Below, piece after piece: positions 45,831-55,652 of a stretch of DNA of 64,000 bases. The translations under genes were made by a program, and so were the position numbers. The stretch is from Mucilaginibacter ginsenosidivorax (GTDB lineage Bacteria; Bacteroidota; Bacteroidia; Sphingobacteriales; Sphingobacteriaceae): the NCBI RefSeq assembly GCF_007971525.1, contig NZ_CP042437.1, positions 1,798,001 to 1,862,000 on the forward strand. The letters run 5' to 3'. The notes beneath the pieces are model-generated. The model worked only from the letters and a program-made list of their open reading frames with translations, was not told the DNA's origin and did no database searches. The number at the start of each line of letters is the position of its first letter. Position 1 is the first letter of the stretch.

Positions 45831-45907
45831 TGGTGGAGAATAACGGATTCGAACCGTTGACCCCCTGCGTGCAAGGCAGGTGCTCTAGCCAGCTGAGCTA
45901 ATCCCCC
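45831..45907 (-). tRNA. tRNA-Ala (TGC)
   Basis: The minus strand folds into a cloverleaf beginning GGGGGATTAGCTCAGCTGG, with anticodon loop CTTGCAC (TGC) and T-arm GGTTCGAATCC. The 7-bp acceptor pairs with ATTCTCC, and CCA is encoded at the 3' end. It lies in the rRNA spacer, the standard place. Confidence 0.97.
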
Positions 45908-45910
45908 TTA

Positions 45911-45991
45911 GATGAATGATTGAATTATTGATTGTCTGAATTATTGAATACTTCTATTCATTAATTCTATAATTATACAATTCAATAATTG
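45911..45991. repeat. Phrase-type palindromic repeat between the two spacer tRNAs
   Basis: GAATGATTGAATTATTGATT phrases and the inverse ATTCATTAATTCTATAATTA and ATTCAATAATTG can pair, bridging the tRNA-Ile and tRNA-Ala genes. Confidence 0.65.
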
Positions 45992-45995
45992 CTTG

Positions 45996-46070
45996 TAGTC
46001 CCGAGCAGATTTGAACTGCTGACCCCTACATTATCAGTGTAGTGCTCTAACCAAACTGAGCTACAGGACT
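45996..46070 (-). tRNA. tRNA-Ile (GAT)
   Basis: The minus strand begins AGTCCTGTAGCTCAGTTTGG, with anticodon GAT in CTGATAA and T-arm GGTTCAAATC-like bases, and ends CGGGACTA. The acceptor stem AGTCCTG pairs with CGGGACT. No CCA is encoded, unlike the neighbouring tRNA-Ala, so it must be added by the CCA-adding enzyme. Confidence 0.96.
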
Positions 46071-46077
46071 GGGTGCG

Positions 46078-46240
46078 ATTTCGGACGTCGGATTTACGAT
46101 TTGTGATTCTCCTATTCCCGATTTCTTTCAATCTCGTATCACCTTTTGATCATCGCCACACTAATGGCTTTCATCTTTTGGGTTTCCTTTTTTGTTTAAT
46201 TATTGAATGACTGAATTAGTGAATTAGTGATTTGTTGTTT
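46078..46240. repeat. Phrase-type repeats in the 16S-tRNA-Ile spacer
   Basis: Two short phrase arrays occur: GGATTTACGATTTGTGATTC facing TTTCAATCTCGTATC (46093-46141), and TATTGAATGACTGAATTAG with AATTAGTGATTTG (46200-46233). No gene is present in the 290-base spacer. Confidence 0.5.
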
Positions 46241-46360
46241 TGTATTATATATAGTATATAACCTATTCAACTTAATCTAACTATTCAAACTCAATCAACC
46301 AATTTTAAGAAATAATCATGTAGGTAACTTGTACAATAACTAATGTATTGATACTGCTCC

Positions 46361-47884
<1,524 letters not shown>

Positions 47885-48178
47885 AAAATGTCTCGTTTGT
47901 TCACTGACCCTATTATTAATAATAGAATCTGTATAATCATTATATCTTTATACAGTATCTAAATTTTGTTATCATAACTCCTCTTACTTACTTGCGTTTG
48001 TTTGAGTTGTTACACTACATGATTTTCTATTTCTTAAAAGAACTTTTCCGCTTCATCATCCGAATCCGCTATATAATCTTTACAAGTTGCCTTGTGTGAT
48101 TTGTCATTTCTATTACCAGAATCGCTCCGGCTTTTTTAACTTCTTTTGCTTCGTAAAGCAACCCTCCGTTTGGGTCTG
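47885..48178 (-). other. rRNA leader between the promoters and 16S
   Basis: No gene is present. This AT-rich stretch of about 290 bases lies between the nearest rRNA promoter and the 16S start, and would be the 5' leader of the precursor with processing and antitermination signals. None of these could be identified with confidence. Confidence 0.5.
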
Positions 48179-48209
48179 CAAAGGTAGTAACCTTTTTCAT
48201 TTTTCCAAA
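48179..48209 (-). promoter_or_regulatory. rRNA promoter, proximal copy
   Basis: The minus strand has TTTG (48206-48209), a 19-base spacer and TACCTTTG (48179-48186), a full match to the Bacteroidota consensus TTTG-N19-TAnnTTTG. The segment AAAAAGGTTACTACCTTTGC recurs in the middle copy. Confidence 0.85.
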
Positions 48210-48291
48210 ACTTATTTTTTCTTTTTTTTCTTGCGAAATTTCTAAGTTTTGAACCCGTTTCCTCCTGACTTTCGTCCCTCGTAGCGGGCTG

Positions 48292-48322
48292 CAAAGGTAG
48301 CAACCTTTTTCTATTTCCGAAA
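48292..48322 (-). promoter_or_regulatory. rRNA promoter, middle copy
   Basis: The minus strand has TTTC (48319-48322), 19 bases and TACCTTTG (48292-48299), followed by GCAGCCCGCTAC. The -33 box departs by one base from TTTG. Confidence 0.8.
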
Positions 48323-48439
48323 TTTTATTTGAAGTATTTTTGTTTTCCTCTTTCCTTTATCTTCTTCTCTATCCTACCCGCCGAAAAACAGCCTCTATAA
48401 CCTTTCTAAGAACAATTCCGCTTCCTTATTTGCGGGCTG

Positions 48440-48470
48440 CAAAGGTAGCCATTTTTAACACTCCTGCAAA
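48440..48470 (-). promoter_or_regulatory. rRNA promoter, distal copy
   Basis: The minus strand has TTTG (48467-48470), 19 bases and TACCTTTG (48440-48447), followed by GCAGCCCGC as in the middle copy. The three copies are spaced 113 and 148 bases apart. Confidence 0.85.
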
Positions 48471-48562
48471 CCATTCTTAATATTTATTTAACAATAAACT
48501 TTAACTCCCTATCGATCAGAGAACAAAAATAAGGTACTGTAAGATTTAAGGCAATATTATTA

Positions 48563-48590
48563 AGCTGTTGAAGCAATAGTCCCTTCAACA
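48563..48590 (-). terminator. Weak hairpin after the lipoprotein gene
   Basis: On the minus strand, TGTTGAAG / CTTCAACA make an eight-base stem just after the stop of the lipoprotein gene. There is no T run, so termination is uncertain. It stands between that gene and the rRNA promoters on the same strand. Confidence 0.35.
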
Positions 48591-48593
48591 CGG

Positions 48594-49163
48594 CTAATGC
48601 ATACATCCCACATAAATCCGGGCTTTAAGCACAAAAGCTTTCTCGCTTGGTTGAATTGCTTCTAAAATACTATCGGCACTTGTCTTAGTTTCGTAAATGC
48701 CGGCAACCAATGCAATCATTTTAGATTCGGATCCCGGGTGATATTCATCCAGATACTCCAGGCTTAAATATTGAGAGGGATATCTGCGCGGATAATATTC
48801 ACCTGCATACATCTCATCGTCATCGCCGTCAGGTAATTGAATCAAACCTTTGGTTTTATCATAATAACGGCCCAGGGTATCAATATCGAGGTTTGATGAT
48901 TGATGCAGATTAAACATTTTATTCCTGAGTTCCTCATAACTTTTGCCAGTATCGACAACAAGAACATAATAGCTGGCATAGGCGTTAAGTTGTTCGTCCG
49001 TTTCGGATGTATCAGCTTCGGCCGCTTTGATGGCAGTAACCATTTTATAACCGGCCGGCAAAACACGAACGGGCTTAGCCGCTGTATTTGTTTTTACCGG
49101 TACTGATTTAGGTTTACAAGAAACAGCAATAAATAATGCTATTAACCAACAATAAGGTTTCAT
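48594..49163 (-). CDS. Lipoprotein of unknown function
   Basis: This 189-residue protein has a lipoprotein signal (MKPYCWLIALFIAVSC, with Cys at 16). The mature part has a basic linker, a helix-rich YASYYVLVVDTGKSYEELRN region, a Tyr/Asp-rich segment (AGEYYPRRYPSQYLSLEYL) and a C-terminal strand ending in ARIYVGCMH. The general form recalls SPOR-like periplasmic proteins, but this is not a firm match. An upstream ATG would add 12 residues. The lipobox position favours the one at 49163. Confidence 0.65.
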   Translation of the reverse strand: MKPYCWLIALFIAVSCKPKSVPVKTNTAAKPVRVLPAGYKMVTAIKAAEADTSETDEQLNAYASYYVLVVDTGKSYEELRNKMFNLHQSSNLDIDTLGRYYDKTKGLIQLPDGDDDEMYAGEYYPRRYPSQYLSLEYLDEYHPGSESKMIALVAGIYETKTSADSILEAIQPSEKAFVLKARIYVGCMH

Positions 49164-49211
49164 ATATGAAGTATAGTGATTCAAATATAACCTAAACACC
49201 TAAAAAATCGA

Positions 49212-50579
49212 CTAATATTCCAAAACCACGTGTGGTTTAAATGTATCTGTCTTTACTTCGGCTTTCAATTCGTGCAATATATTGTATAGGCCAAAGTTGG
49301 TGCGGTTTACATATATAAAGTGTTTAACACCCCGCGCCTGTTTAAACTCAGGCATTTTTGAAAGGCGCTCGCCAAAGGCAAAAAGCTTGTCGAAGAACTC
49401 TGATTGGCTAAAATCGAAGTGATCATCAATATAAGGCATGGCAAACAGGCTTATCATTTCTTTAAACTGGCCGTAAAAAAACTCCACCTGCGCCAGGGTA
49501 TCATCCTTACGGGTCATATCCAGCAAACGGAAGGCTTTAATAGTTTCTTCCTTATTATCCAACAGATTGGTTGAAGTAAGCGAGAAGAAAGGATAGTAAA
49601 AATCCTCGGGCATCTCTTTAATACATCCAAAATCGATACACCCCAATTTACCTTCGGGGGTTATCAGGAAGTTGCCTGGATGCGGATCGGCATGTACGGC
49701 ACGCATCTCGTGCTGCTGAAAATTGTAAAAATCCCAAAGGGCCTGCCCTATCTGGTTCCGCAATTCCTGCGATGGGTTGGTGGCCAAAAACTCTTTAAGA
49801 TGTTTCCCTTCCAGCCAATCCATAGTGATAATCCGCTTGCTGCTCAACTCCGGGTAATAAGCAGGGAATACCACATTATCCAAATTGGCACAAGCGGTAG
49901 AAAATTCAATAGAGCGACGTACTTCCAGTTCGTAGTCGGTTTCTTCCAGCAGGCGCTCTTCAACCTCGCTCATGTACACATTCAATTCCTTTTCGCTCAT
50001 GCCCAGCATTCTGAAGGCAAATGGCTTGATCAGTTTCAGATCGGACGAGATAGATTCGCCCACACCGGGGTACTGAATTTTTACGGCCAGTTTCTTCCCG
50101 TTCAGTTCGGCCTGGTGCACCTGCCCTATTGATGCGGCATTGTTTGACCGGATGTTGAATTTATCGTAGATTTGATCGGGATTTTTACCAAAATATTTCC
50201 TGAACGTTTGCACAATCAGCGGGCCCGAAAGCGGCGGCGCGTTGTATTGCGATTGTGTAAACTTATCTACATAAGCCTGTGGCAGCAGGTTTTTATCCAT
50301 GCTGAGCATCTGCGCTACTTTAAGGGCACTGCCTTTAAGCTCGCTTAGTGATTGGTAAATATCAGCTGCATTATCCTCGTTCAACTCAGATTTATCCATA
50401 TCCGGGTTAAATAGCTTTTTTGAGTAATGCTTAATATAATTGCCGCCTATTTTAAACCCTGTTTTTACAAATTTGGCGCTACGTTCTACTTTGGTTGTTG
50501 GTATGCTATTTTGTTCGGGCGAAGCTCCCTGTGAATATTCTCCACCGGCTGATGGAAAATCTGTTTCGCTATCTGTCAT
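49212..50579 (-). CDS. ABC1/UbiB (AarF) family kinase-like protein
   Basis: This 455-residue protein has the ABC1/UbiB atypical kinase motifs: KGSALKVAQMLSMD (the usual KxGQ reads KVAQ), the alanine-rich loop NAASIGQVHQAEL, the lysine in KLAVKIQYPG, the catalytic VHADPHPGNFLI and the metal-binding DFGCIKEMP. The family supports quinone or lipid homeostasis through ATPase activity. The gene lies 25 bases downstream of the TetR gene on the same strand, a pairing also typical of Bacteroidota relatives, so TetR probably controls both. Confidence 0.9.
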   Translation of the reverse strand: MTDSETDFPSAGGEYSQGASPEQNSIPTTKVERSAKFVKTGFKIGGNYIKHYSKKLFNPDMDKSELNEDNAADIYQSLSELKGSALKVAQMLSMDKNLLPQAYVDKFTQSQYNAPPLSGPLIVQTFRKYFGKNPDQIYDKFNIRSNNAASIGQVHQAELNGKKLAVKIQYPGVGESISSDLKLIKPFAFRMLGMSEKELNVYMSEVEERLLEETDYELEVRRSIEFSTACANLDNVVFPAYYPELSSKRIITMDWLEGKHLKEFLATNPSQELRNQIGQALWDFYNFQQHEMRAVHADPHPGNFLITPEGKLGCIDFGCIKEMPEDFYYPFFSLTSTNLLDNKEETIKAFRLLDMTRKDDTLAQVEFFYGQFKEMISLFAMPYIDDHFDFSQSEFFDKLFAFGERLSKMPEFKQARGVKHFIYVNRTNFGLYNILHELKAEVKTDTFKPHVVLEY

Positions 50580-50604
50580 AATAATTTTAAAAATCCATAC
50601 TCCT

Positions 50605-51240
50605 TTACATCCCGCCGTTTTTCACCAGGAATTTTCCGTACTCAAATAAATTGTCGATGGGCGAGCGTTGGAAAAGATCGAACGTTACATTAACGCCTTT
50701 TTCAATAGCTTCATCCGTTTTCTCAAATCCGGTAGAGTTATCATTCACCCAAAAATTGAGTACAAATACAAATTGTACCCAAAGCGCGTCTTTATAACGT
50801 TTGCTAAAAAATTTACGGTCGGTAAGTTCTGTAGTTTCTATGCCTTCCTTCAAAATATCTTCGGCAAAGCTTTCGAAAGCCATTTTCATTGGTTCAAAAA
50901 CGCGTGGTGTAGTAAAACCTCTTGGCTGTTTTTTGATGGAATAGATAGCAAAGCTACGGCTGCCCTTAAGCAACTCAAAAAAAACATAAAAGTAAGATAA
51001 AGCCCTTTCGCGGGCAGAATATTGTGCCCAAACTTCCTGGCTTTTTATTTCGGCAATGGTTTTAGTTGTAAAACCTGCCCAAATAGCTTGTTCCACGGCT
51101 TCAAACGAGCCATAAAACTGGTAAAACTCAGCCTCGGTCATTTCATTTTGTTTGGCGAATATATATACCGACTTAGACTCCGAGCCTTCGGTTAGCACAT
51201 AATCTATATAGGCGTTCTGGATACTTTCGATAGTTGCCAT
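50605..51240 (-). CDS. TetR-family regulator
   Basis: This 211-residue protein has an N-terminal region fitting a TetR HTH (YVLTEGSESKSVYIFAKQNE, then TEAEFYQFYGSFEAVEQAIW) and an all-helical C-terminal ligand domain (ERALSYFYVFFELLKGSR, then FVLNFWVNDNS). It precedes the ABC1 kinase gene by 25 bases. Ligand unknown. Confidence 0.8.
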   Translation of the reverse strand: MATIESIQNAYIDYVLTEGSESKSVYIFAKQNEMTEAEFYQFYGSFEAVEQAIWAGFTTKTIAEIKSQEVWAQYSARERALSYFYVFFELLKGSRSFAIYSIKKQPRGFTTPRVFEPMKMAFESFAEDILKEGIETTELTDRKFFSKRYKDALWVQFVFVLNFWVNDNSTGFEKTDEAIEKGVNVTFDLFQRSPIDNLFEYGKFLVKNGGM

Positions 51241-51254
51241 ATTTGATTTGGTTG

Positions 51255-51412
51255 GAAGCCCCTCTAAATCTCCCCTGAAGGGGAGACTTTGATTTGCATA
51301 TTATTAAACGGTTATTTAGCCAACCGAAGGGCTTTGGGTTTAATTAGTTAACGGTTTTATTTGCCCTAAACGTATAAAAGTCTCCCCTTCAGGGGGAGAT
51401 TTAGAGGGGCTT
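51255..51412. repeat. Palindromic intergenic repeat (CTCCCCTGAAGGGGAG type)
   Basis: The left arm is AGCCCCTCTAAATCTCCCCT with GAAGGGGAGACTTT. The right arm is the inverse AAAGTCTCCCCTTCAGGGGG with AGATTTAGAGGGGCTTT. The 60-base loop has its own AACCGAAGGGCTTTGGGTTT. The right arm ends exactly at the thioredoxin stop codon. Confidence 0.85.
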
Positions 51413-51709
51413 TTATATAAACATCTCCACCGTACGCTGTAGCTCTCTTGCCTGTACAACACCGGCCTGCCGCCATTTGGTTTGCCCTTTTTGAAATATC
51501 ATGAGCGTTGGTACACTTTGTACACGGTATGCGCTTGCCGCCTGCGGGTTTTTATCGATATCAATCTTGATGATTTTTACTTTATCGCCAAGGGCATGTT
51601 TTACATCCTTTAGTATAGGCGGCATCATTTTACAGGGGCCGCACCACTCGGCCGAAAAATCGACCAATACCGGAATTTCTGAAGCTATTATATCCTGGAA
51701 ATTTGCCAT
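51413..51709 (-). CDS. Thioredoxin
   Basis: This 98-residue thioredoxin has the redox motif WCGPCKM (Cys 23 and 26), the cis-Pro loop VQSVPTLMIF and the C-terminal helix. It lacks a signal peptide and so acts in the cytosol as a protein disulphide reductant. It is slightly shorter at the N-terminus than classic TrxA. The start is the ATG after the upstream A/T-rich region. Confidence 0.93.
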   Translation of the reverse strand: MANFQDIIASEIPVLVDFSAEWCGPCKMMPPILKDVKHALGDKVKIIKIDIDKNPQAASAYRVQSVPTLMIFQKGQTKWRQAGVVQARELQRTVEMFI

Positions 51710-51854
51710 AATTTTTGCTATTTAGTTCATTGCTGACAGCTAATAGTTATTAGCTATTATTATCAATAATAACCATTATTTTAGATAAAAGTTTATTGAA
51801 CAGACGCTTAATTGGAAATATGACTTTCCGACTATGAACCCTTAATTATTAATC

Positions 51855-52751
51855 ATGAACAAGAGCACAACAACCGGCATTTACCTAACGCTGGCACTTT
51901 TAATTACTTGGTTTGCAGCGTTTGCGCAAGAAAACCCCGCTGTTATACCACTTTGGCCAAATGGCGCACCTGGGTTCGAAAACAGGCGAAATGAGCCCGA
52001 GCTGGCAAAGGATTACTGGGTAAAAAACATCCACAATCCCTCGCTTACGGTTTTCACTCCCCCGGCAGGTAAAGCCAACGGCGCGGCTGTGGTGATATGC
52101 CCAGGTGGCGGTCACCGGTTGTTAGTTTATACCGCCGAGGGTATTGAACCGGCCAGGTATCTTAATGAGTTAGGTGTTACTGTATTTGTGCTGAAGTACC
52201 GTTTAGGCCGTGATACCTTATCGCCTTATAAAATTGACGTGCACGCCAGGCAGGATGGCTATCGGGCAATGCGCCTTGTACGCAGTAAGGCGGCCGAATA
52301 TGGCCTGGATACCAACAGGATAGGCCTGATGGGCTTCTCGGCAGGCGGCGAGGTTGTTGACATGGTTGCTTTGGGCGATGGCAAAGGCGATGCTAAGGCC
52401 GCCGATCCTGTCGACAGGCAGAGTGCTGCTCCTAAGTTTATCATACAGATTTATCCCGGCCCTTTATACATTCCGGATGTGGTACCGGCCAATGCGCCAC
52501 CGGCCTTTTTATTAGCTGCCAATGACGACCCATGTTGCGCGGTACCGGTAGTAAGTTTGATGCAAAAGTATCGCGAGGCTAAGGTCCCCATCGAAGTGCA
52601 TTTGTATGCCCAGGGAGCCCACGGTTTTAACATGGGCAAACGTTCGAAATTACAAAGTATCAGCACCTGGCCACAACGTTTGGCCGATTGGCTGGCCGAC
52701 AATGGTTACCTAAACCCGGCAAGTAAAGAGCGGAAGAAAATTTTACATTAA
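51855..52751 (+). CDS. Exported alpha/beta hydrolase (acetylxylan/feruloyl esterase-like)
   Basis: This 298-residue protein has a signal peptide (ending FAQEN) and an alpha/beta-hydrolase fold related to the BD-FAE/esterase group. Oxyanion and nucleophile motifs are AAVVICPGGGHRLL and LMGFSAGGEVV (Ser). The catalytic Asp is probably in AANDDPCC, and the His is in YAQGAHGFNMG. It probably deacylates plant-type polysaccharides in the periplasm. It is alone, ending before the bidirectional terminator at 52958-52998. Confidence 0.85.
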   Translation: MNKSTTTGIYLTLALLITWFAAFAQENPAVIPLWPNGAPGFENRRNEPELAKDYWVKNIHNPSLTVFTPPAGKANGAAVVICPGGGHRLLVYTAEGIEPARYLNELGVTVFVLKYRLGRDTLSPYKIDVHARQDGYRAMRLVRSKAAEYGLDTNRIGLMGFSAGGEVVDMVALGDGKGDAKAADPVDRQSAAPKFIIQIYPGPLYIPDVVPANAPPAFLLAANDDPCCAVPVVSLMQKYREAKVPIEVHLYAQGAHGFNMGKRSKLQSISTWPQRLADWLADNGYLNPASKERKKILH

Positions 52752-52957
52752 TTGCCGTAAAAACTTCTTAAAACAGCATTTTTATGCCAAAACCACGTAA
52801 AAAACTGTGATTTTTGAGTAATTAATTGCTACTAATCGACCAAAAAAGACATACTGATTTCAACAAAAATGATACTTTTTGCAACTTTAAGAAGTATCCT
52901 TTTAACTGCTGATAATTATTGAACATAACCAACCGTTTCATCACCAAAATTAATAAC

Positions 52958-52998
52958 AAAAAGCCCGGCTATCGTCTTTTGATAACCGGGCTTTTTTA
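52958..52998. terminator. Bidirectional terminator
   Basis: AAAAGCCCGG-TAT-type arms, AAAAAGCCCGGCTATC and GATAACCGGGCTTTTTT, form a stem with A and T tracts on the two sides. It serves the converging esterase and the exported-protein gene at 53060. Confidence 0.88.
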
Positions 52999-53059
52999 TT
53001 ATCCCAGGCACTGAAATGCAAACTGGAATTCAAAAGCTGCCTGTTCTGGAGGCTGGGGA

Positions 53060-54001
53060 CTATTGTATTTTATAACAACTTTCGGTAAAGGCGGTGCTTC
53101 TGGAAGCTGCGTATACCACGTTGTTTAACATTTGGTAACCCGTGGTAACACTTCGCATCTGGCGTACCAAAACAACACCTGTAGTATTGTCAATTACATA
53201 AACCCCGTTGGTATTACTGTTTGAGTATGTTTGGCGCTGTGCACTTTCAAAGGCGATAGTAGTGGTTTTGTCGGTTTTTGACTCTATCCAAAAGGTATTT
53301 TTAACGGTAGCGCCGGCACTGGTGGTAGTATCTACCCAGGTGTACCCTTTTTTCATGGTTTGAAAGGCTGCGTAATCTACCGTCAACCCTAAAGAGCTGC
53401 CTTTAACCAGTTGATCGTTTTGTAAACCTGTAAATGCAAATAGCGTATCATTAACGGCCTGGCTACCGCCACCTTTAATATCAAAAATAGTATCGCGGGT
53501 GCCCAGGCTAACATTGGTTGTTTGCCCAACCATAGCGGTAAGCCGTTTTTGAATATACGAACTGGTATCTGATGGCTGATCGGAATTATAGGCCATCGAT
53601 TTGCCCATAGCAAACAAGGTGTCGGTAATACGTTTGGTAGTAACTGCAACCGCGAAACCCGATTTTGTAGCATCGGTTACGTTGTAGTTTTTTGTTACCG
53701 ATGAGTTGCTGCTGATACTAAACTTTTGATCGTACCGCTGCAAAACGGTGTTTGAATTTACAACGGTAGTTTTTTGATATCCATCGCCTTTTTTGAACGC
53801 AAGCTGGCGATGCCCATCGGCAGTTGTAGCCGGCAGTATTAAAGGTGTAATCACCGTAGTATTCAACAGGGCACTTGCCGGCAATTCGGTTGCTTTTTTC
53901 ATATCAAGCTTGCGGGGTGCCGTTTGCGCAAAGCATATTTCGGCTATCACTACAAGGGATAGTGTTAAAATTGCTTTTAGTTTTTTTATATGTGTTGTCA
54001 T
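53060..54001 (-). CDS. Exported protein of unknown function
   Basis: This 313-residue protein has a signal peptide (MTTHIKKLKAILTLSLVVIA, cleaved after CFAQ). The strand-rich mature part includes FKKGDGYQKTTVVNSN, a Thr/Ser-rich middle and a C-terminal TGVVLVRQMRSVTTGYQML. It looks like a periplasmic beta protein. An earlier ATG at 54046 would give a longer start without a better signal. Its same-strand upstream neighbour is the proline-repeat protein, separated by a phrase-type repeat. Confidence 0.65.
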   Translation of the reverse strand: MTTHIKKLKAILTLSLVVIAEICFAQTAPRKLDMKKATELPASALLNTTVITPLILPATTADGHRQLAFKKGDGYQKTTVVNSNTVLQRYDQKFSISSNSSVTKNYNVTDATKSGFAVAVTTKRITDTLFAMGKSMAYNSDQPSDTSSYIQKRLTAMVGQTTNVSLGTRDTIFDIKGGGSQAVNDTLFAFTGLQNDQLVKGSSLGLTVDYAAFQTMKKGYTWVDTTTSAGATVKNTFWIESKTDKTTTIAFESAQRQTYSNSNTNGVYVIDNTTGVVLVRQMRSVTTGYQMLNNVVYAASRSTAFTESCYKIQ

Positions 54002-54040
54002 TTTATCTTTTTGATGATTGAGGCCGTAGTTTATAATTTT

Positions 54041-54213
54041 GTTCATGGCTTGTTCATGGTTAATAGGTCATGGTTCATAGTTTTTGTTCGTAGCTTATTC
54101 AAATCATAGTTCATGGTTCATAGCGGGAAAAATTGTCCCAAACCTGCTCTGCAGAATTTAAAAGGCCATGAACCATGATCTATGAACCATGAACAAATAA
54201 CCACGAACCATTT
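54041..54213. repeat. Phrase-type palindromic repeat (GTTCATGG / CCATGAAC)
   Basis: GTTCATGGCTTGTTCATGGT and TCATGGTTCATAG phrases are followed, after about 50 bases, by the inverse CCATGAACCATGATCTATG and AACCATGAACAAAT. It separates two exported-protein genes. Confidence 0.8.
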
Positions 54214-54217
54214 ACCA

Positions 54218-54676
54218 TTAATGCAACGGTTTTAAACCGGGTATTGGCGGCGGTGTTGGTATCGGCGGCGGCGGTACTATCGGCGGCGGCGGTATAATTG
54301 GCGGCACCGGCGGTATTGGCGGCGGCGGCGTTATCGGCGGCGGCGGCGTTATTGGCGGCGGCGGTGTTATCGGCGGCGGCGGCGTTATCGGCGGTGGCGG
54401 TGTTATTGGCGGCGGCGGCGTTATCGGCGGCGGTTGCGTTATTGGCGGCGGCGGCGTTATTGGCGGCACTGGTGGTATGGGCGGTACAGGCGGTATCGGC
54501 GGCACCGGCGGTATGGGTGGTACCGGTGGTATGGGCGGTACTGGTGGTATAGGTGGTACAGGCGGTATCGGCGGTGGTACGTTCCAATCCGAGCGGTTGC
54601 TTTGCGCTTTGGCATGTTTTACACCTGCCACTAATGTTGCCACGGCAAACATTGATGTGATAATTATCTTTTTCAT
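54218..54676 (-). CDS. Secreted proline-hexapeptide-repeat protein
   Basis: This 152-residue protein has a signal peptide (to about residue 25, ending HAKAQ). Almost all of the mature chain is proline repeats: about seven PPVPPI units, then about nine TPPPPI units, then mixed PPIPTPP. It should form a long polyproline-II rod, perhaps a periplasmic or surface spacer. Runs of PPPP would require elongation factor P. The DNA is an 18-base tandem repeat (GGCGGC/GTTATC words), prone to copy-number change. It lies nine bases downstream of the exported barrel-like gene at 54685, so the two are probably cotranscribed. Confidence 0.8.
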   Translation of the reverse strand: MKKIIITSMFAVATLVAGVKHAKAQSNRSDWNVPPPIPPVPPIPPVPPIPPVPPIPPVPPIPPVPPIPPVPPITPPPPITQPPPITPPPPITPPPPITPPPPITPPPPITPPPPITPPPPIPPVPPIIPPPPIVPPPPIPTPPPIPGLKPLH

Positions 54677-54684
54677 AATGTAAA

Positions 54685-55569
54685 TTATTTAGTCATTAAT
54701 CGGGTAAGTGAAAGTGGTAATCCAATCGAAAAAACCATGTTGGCCCTGTCTGACGAGTATTTGGTTAAGTTGGCCACACCAATGCCCAGGCTAATGGGCG
54801 ATTTAAATGGCCTTATACCTACCGATAGCCCCAGGTTCATACCCGTCCATTCGGTGTTTAAGGTTAGGTGGCGTATAACTTCAAATGATACGCTGCCAAA
54901 TACGGCAGTACCGTGTTTACCTTTGCCGGCAGCTATATCTTTGGGGCTTTTTTCGTAAAACCGGCCGCTGCCCAAGCCAATGGTATAGCTAAGCCGCGAA
55001 CTACCGGGCGTTAGCGATGGCAGGGTTTGTACCGCGTGGCTTATCGCCATAAAAAAGGTTGATCCGGGTGCGTCCGATTGGTTGTTGTTGGCAAACATTT
55101 GAAGCGCACCTGCAGCGATACTTGTACCTGTAAACAATTTGCGGCTCAAGATAAAATTCCCGGAAAAATCCCTGAACTTGTGCACATCGGTCATATTCAA
55201 ACTGGCGGCAAAGTTTACGGCTTCAATGGGGTCGCCTACGCAGGCGCCCACCGAGGCAATTAAATCGGCTTTATTGTTCTTATACACTTCGGGGTAAGCG
55301 CCGCCCAGGCCTCCGAATATATACATCCCGTAGCCTCCAAAACCGGTGGGCGTTAAAAGGGCCGACGGTGCATCGCTGGGATAAAGTTCGCGCTGGCCCA
55401 CCTGCGGTATTTCCTGCGTGACATCTACATTGGGTTTCACCGCTAAAAACGAATCAATTTGTTGCTTTAATTCTCTTTCGAATGAGTTTTGGCTAAATGC
55501 TGATTGAGCTAACAGGCAAAGCGCTATTACCGCACAATACAGGAATGGCAGCCGTAATTTACAAATCAT
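54685..55569 (-). CDS. Exported beta-barrel-like protein
   Basis: This 294-residue protein has a signal peptide (ending SAFSQ). After a linker come glycine- and aromatic-rich alternations (GFGGYGMYIFGGLGGAYPEV), and the C-terminal half has repeated hydrophobic strands (LSYTIGLGSGRFYE, TAVFGSVSFEVIRHLTLNTE, NMVFSIGLPLSLTRL) like an outer-membrane barrel. I do not recognise a family. It is followed on the same strand by the proline-repeat protein. Confidence 0.6.
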   Translation of the reverse strand: MICKLRLPFLYCAVIALCLLAQSAFSQNSFERELKQQIDSFLAVKPNVDVTQEIPQVGQRELYPSDAPSALLTPTGFGGYGMYIFGGLGGAYPEVYKNNKADLIASVGACVGDPIEAVNFAASLNMTDVHKFRDFSGNFILSRKLFTGTSIAAGALQMFANNNQSDAPGSTFFMAISHAVQTLPSLTPGSSRLSYTIGLGSGRFYEKSPKDIAAGKGKHGTAVFGSVSFEVIRHLTLNTEWTGMNLGLSVGIRPFKSPISLGIGVANLTKYSSDRANMVFSIGLPLSLTRLMTK

Positions 55570-55652
55570 GGTGATGGAAATTAGGTTAAGTAATAAGTAG
55601 GTTGATAATTGTAGCGCCTGATAATTGGCAACAGGCTGGTTTATCGCTTTAG

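Noticed and set aside
54241..54580. Possible CRISPR array
   Set aside because: The repeated units are contiguous 18-base coding repeats with no unique spacers.
54298..54683. Ala/Gly-rich open frames on the plus strand opposite the proline-repeat gene
   Set aside because: They mirror the GC-rich tandem repeat and lack a signal, domain or ribosome site. The minus-strand frame has a clean signal peptide.
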